This document shows, piece after piece, positions 1-6,064 of a DNA stretch of 11,768 bases. Within the stretch, counting starts at the first letter, position 1, and each line of letters begins with the position of its first letter. Origin of the DNA: Verrucomicrobia bacterium UBA1629 (GTDB lineage: Bacteria > Verrucomicrobiota > Kiritimatiellia > RFP12 > UBA1067). The translations under genes were made by a program, and so were the position numbers. Location of the stretch: assembly GCA_002321305.1 (NCBI GenBank), contig DCMF01000064.1, positions 1 to 11,768 on the forward strand, written 5' to 3'. Under the pieces are notes generated by a model, which saw only the letters and a program-made list of their open reading frames with translations, was not told the origin of the DNA and ran no database searches.

Positions 1-474
1 GCGAAAACGGAGTTTTCGGCCCCGGCGGCGCGGTCGCACCCTCAGCCGCGCAGCGCGCGGTCTCGCGGCGGCGCCGTTTCGTGTTCGCGCGACAGCGCTC
101 GTGTTCGAGGACGACTGTCGCCCAGAAAGCAAATCGTCTTTTCATGCTGAAGCCCTGGGGCGTTTGTCGCCTGTCAGGCGCGGGAACCGCACTTCGGACA
201 GCCGCCGTCGCCGCGTCGGCGTGCCGTTGCGGATGCCCTCCTTCTCGTAGACGGCGAGAACGACCAGCTGACGCGGATCGTCCTCGCGCAGGACGGGCGC
301 GTGGCTGTAATTACAACACTTTTCCTTCTTTCACCACGAACCGCCATTTGCGGCGTTGGTCGCGCGCACGATTAGAGGCCATTCGTTTCGTGTTCCGCGC
401 GGCTGCGCGCGACCTCTGCCTCCGTGAGGTCCTTTTCTGCGTCTGTCTTCTCGCTTCTTTTCATTCTGAAAGAC
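1..474. other. Gene-poor left flank with coding scraps
   Basis: No complete gene is recognisable downstream of the receptor pseudogene. On the minus strand, 309 to about 212 reads as a stretch with strongly G/C-biased third codon positions (starting YSHAPVLREDD, continuing QLVVLAVYEKEG). After a one-base frame change, a short tail GDGGCPKCGSRA and a stop follow. This resembles the decayed 3' end of a gene I cannot name. A possible start at 145 (MKRRFAFW) stays open to the window edge but is arginine-rich and unconvincing. Tiny frames at 464-372 (30 residues) and 382-311 (23 residues) also exist without convincing ribosome binding sites. Inverted repeats lie at 2-18 (CGAAAAC, 3-base loop, GTTTTCG), 168-180 (CGCCTG, T, CAGGCG) and 306-315 (TGTAATTACA). 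Confidence 0.4.
212..309 (-). pseudogene. Possible remnant of an unidentified coding sequence
   Basis: The frame reads YSHAPVLREDDPRQLVVLAV and then YEKEGIRNGTPT. Nearly every codon ends in G or C, as in the real genes of this window, which random frames here do not match so regularly. The frame has no start of its own: a stop (TGTAA region) lies in another frame just upstream and two cysteine codons precede it. At its 3' end a one-base shift opens GDGGCPKCGSRA before a TGA. I do not recognise the family. It could be the C-terminus of a gene whose 5' part was lost when this flank was rearranged, or part of a dispersed repeat. Confidence 0.25.
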
Positions 475-2081
475 TCAGAACTTCAGCCGACAGCCGACAT
501 ACCACAGGATGCCGTCCATCGGATAGCCGGGATAGTACTCGTAGTTGCGGTCAGCCAGGTTCTCCAGAGCGACGAAGACCTCGCCCGCGAGCGGCGTCAG
601 GGATTCGAGCGGCACGGCGAGGCGCGTGTTGATCAGCACGCCCTCCTTGAGCTCGGTGAGATGGACGGCCTCGGCCGAGGATCGAACCGAATAGGCATAC
701 ATCCTGTCGATGAATTGCCCGTCGAGCGTCCACTTGAGATACGGACAGATCGTCCACGTGCCGCCCGCCGTCGCCGTCCAGCGCGGCAGGCGCGAGACGG
801 GCGAAGTCTCGGGATTCATGTAGGTCAACCCGGCGAAGAACGCGAGGCCGTCCGTCGGCCTCCAGTGCGCCGAGAGCTCGACGCCCGTCGCGCGCATGCC
901 GCCGGCGTTGACGTAGCCGCGCGCGGTGCGGTCGATGCGGTCCTGGACGTCCGTGTGGAAGACGGTCGCGAGGACGTCGAACGCCTCGTCGAGGGCGACC
1001 TTCGCACCGCCCGCGAGGTAGTCCATCACCTCCGCGTCCAGCGTGTCGCGCGCATAGTCCGTCGCCACGGCCCGCGTGTAGACGCCCGGATAGTGGACGC
1101 CACGCGAGCCCGTCACGAACAGCTGGGCCTTCTCGCGCCAGTCGAGCGTGAGCGCGGCCTCCGGCGCCCACGCACCGTCGTACTGGCTGTGGAAATAGTA
1201 GCGCGTGCCGACGGACGGCGTGAGCGTCCAGTCGTCCGAAAGGCGAAAATCGTAGCGCGCGCCCACGTAGGGCGCAACGGTCGTGAGGGTGCCGTCCGTC
1301 GCGAACGGGATGCGCCCGTTTCGCAGGTTGCGCGTCTCGGCCTCGCCGTCCTCGTGCGTGAGGTCGAGGCCGCCGCGCAGCCAAAGGCCCTCCCACACGT
1401 TCCCATCGTAGAAGTTGCGGAAGCTGAAGTTGAGCCATTCGGTGTGCGCATTGCCGTCCATCGCCCCTGCCGGCGTGCTGCAGAGGCCGTCCTGGTACCA
1501 GTCGATGACGCCGCGCTCGAAGGCGACGAGCGAGAAGCCCGTCAGGCGTTCGCGTTCCGTGTCGAAGCGCAGCGTGTAGAGGTCGGTCGCGAGGTCGAAG
1601 CGGTCGGTGCGCGGCGTCGGCCGGCCGACTTCGCCCGGATCCTCGACCCGGCTGTCCGTGCGCTGGTAGACGAAGCCGACGTGCTCGTGTTCGGAAAGAT
1701 CGACATGCCGGACTCGCGCGGCGCGCCGTCCGTGTAGACGCGCACCTCGCCGCCGGGGCGCGCCGTGCCGAGGCCCCGGATGTAGACGCTGCCGCCCTGC
1801 GCCCCGCCGTAGCTGCCGATCGGCGAATAGCGCGAGATCGTCACGCCCGGCACCTGCCGCAACGCAGTCTGGATGTCCTGCGCATTGAGAAGCGCCAGCT
1901 GCTCGCGCGCGACGAGGACGCTTTCGGCGCCGTCTTTCGACACGTTTTCAGTCTGCGTGACGGGACTCGCGGTCACGACGACGGACGGCAAGGTTGCGAC
2001 CTCGTTCGTCGCCGCCGCCAGCGCCGCAGAAGCGGCGAATCCGAGAAGAACCGCCGCCAGAAACGATCCGCACCCGGTCAT
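475..2081 (-). pseudogene. TonB-dependent outer-membrane receptor, broken by internal deletion/frameshift
   Basis: The intact protein would import a scarce ligand such as a siderophore, metal complex or cofactor through the outer membrane using TonB energy. The start at 2081 shares ATGA with the stop of the polyferredoxin gene, indicating translational coupling. The N-terminus has a signal peptide (residues 1-23, cleaved after AALA), a TonB-box-like SVVVTAS near residue 35 and the first half of a plug domain (LRQVPGVTISRYSP, then GSVYIRGLGTARPGGEVRVY). Around 1698-1712 the plug stops mid-domain. The original frame ends at 1542 as low-complexity nonsense, while another frame takes over with barrel sequence (LSEHEHVGFVYQRTDSR) and runs to a proper barrel end (WYVGCRLKF, terminal Phe) at 475. 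The second half of the plug and the first barrel strands, perhaps 100-140 residues, are absent, so this is a deletion rather than a one-base slip. The substrate cannot be told. An assembly error is the alternative explanation. Confidence 0.85.
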
Positions 2082-3772
2082 CGAGCGACACCCTGTGCGG
2101 CGAACGCCTTGAGGGATTCGACCATCTTTCGCGGATCGCTTTCCCCTGCGACGGACGCCTCCAGCGGACACGACGCGCTGAAGTCGCGGTTCAGGATCTT
2201 CGGCACGAGGCGGTCGGCCGACACGCGCACGCCCTGCGCCGTCAGCAGGTCTTTCGCCTCCTCGCTCATGAGGAGACCATGGACGCGGCGCGCGCCGCCG
2301 ACGATGCAAATGGCCGCCGCCGCGCGCCCGATCACCTTGTCCACGACGATCGCCCTGCGCAGTTTCCCGTCGTCCAGCAGGTTCAGGAGCGGCCGGACGC
2401 CGAGTCCGCTTTCGCGCGCGCCGATCACGCCGTCCGTCGCCGTGACGGCCGCCGCTTCGCCGCGCAGGACGAGTCCCTTCATTTCCGCCACCAGCTCCTC
2501 GGCGTCGAACGGACGCACCACGCGCTGACGCTCGAAGCCCTTGACGAAGATCGCCGGAAGCGGACGCGCCGGACACACGTGCTCGCACGCGCCGCAGCCG
2601 ATGCACTTCTCCTTGTCGACGACGGGAAAGCCCGCGACGAGCGTGATTGCCTTGACCGGGCACTTGCGCGAGCACGCCGTGCACGGCACGCCCTCCGTCG
2701 CGCGCAGGCAACGGTCTTTCTTCCAGATCGCGTGGCCCATGTGGATGTCGCGCCGCGCAACGTGATCCAGCAGCTTCAGCGCGCCCGCCGGACACGCCGC
2801 CGCGCATTTCTGCGGACACGCCAACCGGCAGTGGCTGCGGCGGAAGTCCATCTTCGGCTGTCCGAACGTCTTGAGGGACGTGGACGGCACGAGGCACTTC
2901 TCCGGGCACGCCGCAATGCAGACGCCACAGCCGACGCAGACGCGGTTGAAGAGCGTCCGATCCACCGCGCCCGGCGGCAGGACTTCCGCCGGACGCGCCG
3001 GCACGCCGGGGAGCGAGATTGGCGCATAGCCGCCGTCCGTCGTCTTCTCGGCTTCGCCCAGGAGGTCGGCGGCCGCCAGCGCGCCCATGCTCGTCACGAC
3101 CGCGCGCCGCGTCACGCCGTCGGCGGACGCCTCGGCGGCGGCCGCTGGTTTCGGCGGCTGCGCGGACGGCTTCGGCACGGCGAAGCACTTGCGGCAGTTG
3201 CCGCAGCCGTCCTTCAGGTTGATCCTGTGCGGATGCCGCGCCTTCTGCGCGAGCAGGTTGAAGAGCGTCCCCATCGGGCAGATCCAGTTGCACCAGAGAC
3301 GTCCCGAACCGACCGCCGCGAGAATGAAGACGACCACCGCGAGGACGAGTCCCGGCACGAAGCCGATCAGGGCCTTGCCGAGGAGCGCATACGGCGTCAC
3401 CGCCCAGCCGAGCGAGCCGAGGCCGAGTGCGACCAGGACCGCCGCGAGCGCGAGGACGCTCCACCGCACGGCGCGCTGGGGCTTCGTTTCGGGAAGCCGT
3501 GTGCAGACGCGGCGGACGTGCGATTTCGGATGCGTCACGGCGTTCACGACGCTCTGCAGCACGCCGAACGGACACAGCCACGCGCAGAAGAAGCGCCCGA
3601 CGAGCGGCGTCAGCAGCAGGACGACGAGGAAGACGAGCGTCGGCGTCGGCTGGATGCGCAGCGCCTTCGCCGTGGGGAGCCCGTAGAACGCGCCGCACGC
3701 GGCGGCGAGCGACACCAGCGCCACCAGGCGCAGCGCAAGCGTCGTCAACCTTGATTTGACCTTTGTCTTCAT
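2078..3772 (-). CDS. Membrane polyferredoxin (NapH-like) with C-terminal DUF1893 domain
   Basis: A 564-residue electron-transfer protein. Membrane segments lie at about 10-32, 45-66, 103-127 and 133-156, with the paired NapH/CcoG-type cysteine motifs CAWLCP (63-68) and CNWICP (161-166). A partial cluster motif CGNCRKC follows (190-196). A twin-arginine-like hydrophobic stretch TRRAVVTSMGALAAADLL begins at 221. The ferredoxin part has CVGCGVCIAACP (279-290), CRLACPQKCAAACP (315-328), CTACSRKCP (364-372) and CIGCGACEHVCP (390-401), enough for several 4Fe-4S clusters. Residues about 430-545 match DUF1893 (GVRPLLNLL, VVDKVIGRAAAA, LVPKILNRD, SCPLEAS), a fold related to cytidine deaminases with no settled function. 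The start has an excellent ribosome binding site (GGAGGTGA, 4 bases before ATG). It lies 26 bases after the Nim-like gene and overlaps the receptor start by 4 bases. The likely role is moving electrons between the quinone or flavin pool and an oxidoreductase. The exact partner is unknown. Confidence 0.88.
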   Translation of the reverse strand: MKTKVKSRLTTLALRLVALVSLAAACGAFYGLPTAKALRIQPTPTLVFLVVLLLTPLVGRFFCAWLCPFGVLQSVVNAVTHPKSHVRRVCTRLPETKPQRAVRWSVLALAAVLVALGLGSLGWAVTPYALLGKALIGFVPGLVLAVVVFILAAVGSGRLWCNWICPMGTLFNLLAQKARHPHRINLKDGCGNCRKCFAVPKPSAQPPKPAAAAEASADGVTRRAVVTSMGALAAADLLGEAEKTTDGGYAPISLPGVPARPAEVLPPGAVDRTLFNRVCVGCGVCIAACPEKCLVPSTSLKTFGQPKMDFRRSHCRLACPQKCAAACPAGALKLLDHVARRDIHMGHAIWKKDRCLRATEGVPCTACSRKCPVKAITLVAGFPVVDKEKCIGCGACEHVCPARPLPAIFVKGFERQRVVRPFDAEELVAEMKGLVLRGEAAAVTATDGVIGARESGLGVRPLLNLLDDGKLRRAIVVDKVIGRAAAAICIVGGARRVHGLLMSEEAKDLLTAQGVRVSADRLVPKILNRDFSASCPLEASVAGESDPRKMVESLKAFAAQGVAR

Positions 3773-3798
3773 GTGTTCACCTCCCAGGTTTTAAATTC

Positions 3799-4278
3799 TT
3801 ATGCCTCATGTACGCGCTTCCCGGAGATGTGTTCGGGCACGAGCGCGAACACCTGAACCGCCGCGCCGGCACGGCGAATCTCCTCTTCGATGTCCGCCGC
3901 GTTCGGATTGAACCGCTGCGCAAGGGCGCGGCAGATGCGGATCGCCGCTTCCGGGTCGTCCACGAATTCCACGTGGCCGAAGACGACGACGCTGCGGAAC
4001 GTGTAGGCCCAGCCGTCCTCGTCCTTCACGCCTTCGTCAATCACGGTAAACGAGGCCCTCGGATCCTTCCGCAGCGATTCGACCTTGTGCCCAATTCGCG
4101 AACCGTGGAAATAGATTCTTCCGTCGGATTCGCCGTAATGGGGATTCAGGTAGAGGCCATACGGGCGTCCGCAGTCGCCGATCATGGACAGCACACCGCG
4201 CTTGGCGGCTTTCAGCACCGCCCGGCACTCTTCCGGCGAAAGCGCCTGCTTCGCCCGTCTCATTTCACGATAACTCAT
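3799..4278 (-). CDS. Nim-like pyridoxamine 5'-phosphate oxidase-family protein
   Basis: A 159-residue flavin-binding split-barrel protein of the NimA/Pyridox_ox_2 type. The N-terminus (MRRAKQALSPEEC) and the core (GVLSMIGDCGRPYGLYLNPHY at 28-48, IYFHGSRIGHKVESL at 55-69, ASFTVIDEG at 75-83, SVVVFGHVEFVDD at 96-108) follow the family pattern of barrel strands around an FMN or related cofactor. Family members include 5-nitroimidazole reductases, but most genomic copies have no demonstrated substrate, so drug resistance should not be assumed. The start at 4278 is chosen because GGAGG lies 7 bases upstream; the Met at 4263 has no such signal. The gene follows the regulator closely, with one palindromic operator directly in front (4296-4317) and the polyferredoxin 26 bases behind, suggesting a flavin or redox job in that operon. 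Confidence 0.88.
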   Translation of the reverse strand: MSYREMRRAKQALSPEECRAVLKAAKRGVLSMIGDCGRPYGLYLNPHYGESDGRIYFHGSRIGHKVESLRKDPRASFTVIDEGVKDEDGWAYTFRSVVVFGHVEFVDDPEAAIRICRALAQRFNPNAADIEEEIRRAGAAVQVFALVPEHISGKRVHEA

Positions 4279-4282
4279 CTTT

Positions 4283-4288
4283 CGCCTC
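4283..4288 (-). promoter_or_regulatory. Ribosome binding site of the Nim-like gene
   Basis: The minus strand reads TGGAGG followed by GCGAAAG and then ATG. This near-consensus Shine-Dalgarno site decides the start at 4278. It lies only a few bases downstream of the palindromic operator, so the untranslated leader must be very short if transcription starts inside or just after the operator. Confidence 0.7.
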
Positions 4289-4295
4289 CATGACC

Positions 4296-4317
4296 CTCAC
4301 TTATAATCATAAGTGAG
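4296..4317. promoter_or_regulatory. Palindromic operator, copy 1 (before the Nim-like gene)
   Basis: A 22-bp inverted repeat with 11-base halves: CTCACTTATAA on the left and its complement TTATAAGTGAG on the right, with a single mismatch in the centre (TCAT instead of TTAT). It is the first of three copies in the window. It contains the stop codon of the regulator gene: the last codons TCT CAC TTA TGA run into the palindrome. It also lies where a -10 element of the Nim-like operon would sit (TATGAT on the minus strand). I infer that it is the binding site of the neighbouring winged-helix regulator. Confidence 0.8.
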
Positions 4318-4876
4318 AAACGGGTTTCCCAATCGTCAGTTCGAGAAAGACGGCTTCAGGCTGGCGGACGGGCGGCACGACGGTGCCGCGCAGGTCAACG
4401 ATCCGAGCCTTGCCAAGCTGACCCCAGAGACGGTCTGCCGTCTGCGGAGGCATCTCCGTCCGATGCGAGAGCTCCTTTACCGACAGCCCCGGCTCGGCCG
4501 ATAGGCAGCGGACGATGGCGTTTCGCCGGTGGTGCGAGAGCGCATGGACGTAATCGAGCAGACGGCGAACACGCTGCGCATCAGGACGTTGCAGGAAGAA
4601 GTCGCGCAACGCCAAAAGCGTCCGCGCGCCGGCTTCCGTCGTTGGGAACGCCCGATAGAATACGCGCCGTTCAGCACGCTTCGACGTGACGAGTCCAGCT
4701 GTCGCCAACGTCTTCAGATGAACGCTCATGGACGGCTCGCTCACCTTGAAGCGCTCCGCAAGTTCGCATACGGACGGGAACTCCGTCGTCTCGGCGGACA
4801 GCAGAAACCCGACAAGCGAGAGCCGCCGCTCGCAGTCCAGCGCCGCGCACACCTTCCAGTAGTCGTTTTCTTTCAT
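4307..4876 (-). CDS. ArsR/MarR-like regulator with two winged-helix domains
   Basis: A 189-residue transcription factor. Residues about 5-80 form an ArsR-type winged helix (SVCELAERFKVSEPSMSVHL recognition region, then LATAGLVTSKRAERRVFYRA as the wing). Residues about 101-165 form a second helix-turn-helix (HHRRNAIVRCLSAEPG, then LSVKELSHRTEMPPQTADRL). Typical ArsR proteins are about 100 residues with one such domain. Cysteines at 10, 15, 37 and 124 might sense metal or redox state, but no classic paired metal motif is visible. The ATG at 4876 is preferred. An upstream TTG at 4894 is in frame, but the segment between them contains a perfect extended -10, so it is promoter rather than gene. 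One 22-bp palindrome lies just upstream and another contains its stop codon, which fits autoregulation and control of the Nim/ferredoxin/receptor operon. Confidence 0.85.
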   Translation of the reverse strand: MKENDYWKVCAALDCERRLSLVGFLLSAETTEFPSVCELAERFKVSEPSMSVHLKTLATAGLVTSKRAERRVFYRAFPTTEAGARTLLALRDFFLQRPDAQRVRRLLDYVHALSHHRRNAIVRCLSAEPGLSVKELSHRTEMPPQTADRLWGQLGKARIVDLRGTVVPPVRQPEAVFLELTIGKPVSHL

Positions 4877-4882
4877 GCGCAC

Positions 4883-4891
4883 ATTATACCA
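4883..4891 (-). promoter_or_regulatory. Extended -10 promoter of the regulator, likely leaderless
   Basis: The minus strand reads TGGTATAAT, a perfect extended -10 (TGn then TATAAT). Only six bases (GTGCGC) separate it from the ATG at 4876, so transcription would start at or next to the start codon and give a leaderless mRNA. No Shine-Dalgarno sequence is present. The identical nine bases recur at 8378-8386. The palindrome 4897-4918 covers the region upstream of the -10, so a bound repressor would block polymerase. A second possible -10, TATAAT inside the palindrome, would give a leader of about 20-30 bases. Confidence 0.65.
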
Positions 4892-4896
4892 CAATT

Positions 4897-4918
4897 CTCG
4901 CTTATAATTATAAGTGAG
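4897..4918. promoter_or_regulatory. Palindromic operator, copy 2 (before the regulator)
   Basis: The same 22-bp palindrome as at 4296-4317, here with a perfect centre (CTTATAATTATAAG) and one mismatch near an end (CTCG on the left against GTGAG on the right). It ends five bases before the extended -10 of the regulator on the minus strand. This position suits repression by the regulator of its own gene. The glf stop is 37 bases further upstream. Confidence 0.82.
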
Positions 4919-4954
4919 ACCCCTTTTCGCGCGAATGCGGAGACGCGCGCAGCA

Positions 4955-6064
4955 TCACGAGGCGGCCTCGGACGCGGACTCCCCAATCTCCACCTTCAAC
5001 GCGGCCTCAACCGTCCGGTCCATGTCAAGATAACGGTAGCCGCCGAGGCGTCCGCCGACGACAAGACCGCGCACCTTCGCCGCCTCTGCCTGATATTTTG
5101 CGAGAAGCGAAGCGGACTCCTCGTTGTTCACGGGGTAATACGGCTCGTCGCCAGGTTGCCAGGCCGCCGGATACTCCCGCATGACAATTGTCTCCGCGCC
5201 AGACTTGAGACTCTCCGCCTGCGAAAGCAGACCGCTCGGTTCCGGATGGTAGTGCTTGAACTCGTGCTGCCGCGTGAACGGCACGTCCGTGTCCACGTAA
5301 TTGACGACGCTCGTCCCTTGCGCGTCGGCGACTGGAAGCCGCTCGGTCTCGAAGCGGAGCGTCCGCCACGGCAAGGGGCCGAACCTGAAACAGAAGAGCG
5401 CGTCAAGAGGGCCCGAATAGTAGACGGGGCTGCCGAGCGAGGTCTGGCCCGGCGAGAGCGCAAACTTCTCGTTGCAACGAACTTCGATGTTCGGGTGGTC
5501 GAGCATCCGTCCGAAGAAGTGGCTGTAGCCGTCCGTCGGGATGCCCTGCCAGAAGTCGTTGAAGTAGTTGATGTCGTAGCTCCGTCGGACGGGCACGCGC
5601 CGGATGACCGACGAATCGACCTTTTCGGGGGACTGTCCCCATTGCTTGGACGTGTAATTGCGAAAGAACGCATCGAAAATCGCCCGCGAATGGGCTTCGT
5701 TCGCCATGAACGCCGACACTTCGGAAGGCTTCAGCTCGACGCCGAAGAACTTGTTGATGAGCGTCAGCCCCAGCGGAAGGAAATAGGTCTTGCCGTCGTG
5801 GCGGGCGAGGACCTTGTGCTGGTAGCCGTTGAAGGACGCAAAGCGGTTTACGAACGCCCAAACGTCCGGGAGGCGCGTGTGGAAAATGTGCGAGCCATAC
5901 GTGTGGATCTCGATGTTCGTCGCAGGGTCAATTTCGCAGCGGCAGTTGCCGCCGACGGCGGAGCGTCTTTCGAGGACGAGGACTTTGCGCCCCGCCTCAG
6001 CGAGCCGCCGCGCGACGGTGCAACCCCAAATCCCCGCCCCGGCGACGATGGCATCCTCATTCAT
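4955..6064 (-). CDS. glf: UDP-galactopyranose mutase
   Basis: This 369-residue flavoenzyme converts UDP-galactopyranose to UDP-galactofuranose in the cytoplasm, using reduced FAD. Evidence includes the N-terminal dinucleotide-binding loop (VAGAGIWG at 7-14, then VLVLERR and VGGNC), and family signatures HTYGSHIFHT (54-63), NYTSKQWG (136-143), VPVRRSYD (157-164, conserved substrate-phosphate arginine), EFKHYHPE (268-275), MREYP (295-299) and GGRLGGYRYLDMDRTV (337-352). Its length matches bacterial Glf. The start at 6064 is chosen for GGAGGGA eight or so bases upstream; the in-frame TTG at 6082 has no such support. The first eight bases (ATGAATGA) overlap the end of the upstream glycosyltransferase, so the two are co-translated. 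Galactofuranose made here probably feeds that glycosyltransferase for a cell-surface glycan. Confidence 0.95.
   Translation of the reverse strand: MNEDAIVAGAGIWGCTVARRLAEAGRKVLVLERRSAVGGNCRCEIDPATNIEIHTYGSHIFHTRLPDVWAFVNRFASFNGYQHKVLARHDGKTYFLPLGLTLINKFFGVELKPSEVSAFMANEAHSRAIFDAFFRNYTSKQWGQSPEKVDSSVIRRVPVRRSYDINYFNDFWQGIPTDGYSHFFGRMLDHPNIEVRCNEKFALSPGQTSLGSPVYYSGPLDALFCFRFGPLPWRTLRFETERLPVADAQGTSVVNYVDTDVPFTRQHEFKHYHPEPSGLLSQAESLKSGAETIVMREYPAAWQPGDEPYYPVNNEESASLLAKYQAEAAKVRGLVVGGRLGGYRYLDMDRTVEAALKVEIGESASEAAS

Noticed and set aside
372..464. A 30-codon charged frame (MKRSEKTDAEKD...) after the receptor
   Set aside because: No clear ribosome binding site, no recognised family, and low-complexity composition; too little to call a gene.
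424..1737. Long plus-strand open frames (also 1994-3754, 4529-6331, 8466-9806, 10041-11519)
   Set aside because: They lie opposite well-recognised minus-strand genes, are rich in Arg/Ala/Asp/Val as expected for antisense of GC-rich codons, and show no family motifs or ribosome binding sites.
1542..3698. A long open frame spanning the polyferredoxin and the receptor start
   Set aside because: Its part above 2081 is an arginine/alanine-rich shadow of the polyferredoxin in another frame. Only the section from 2081 down is real receptor sequence.
4296..4317. Palindrome as a terminator of the regulator gene
   Set aside because: The stem would be AT-rich with no loop and no following T run; its position and the other two copies fit an operator better.
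4919..4954. GC inverted repeat between glf stop and palindrome copy 2 as a terminator
   Set aside because: The CGCGCG arms are followed by AAAAGGGG rather than a T run, on either strand, so it is not a convincing intrinsic terminator.
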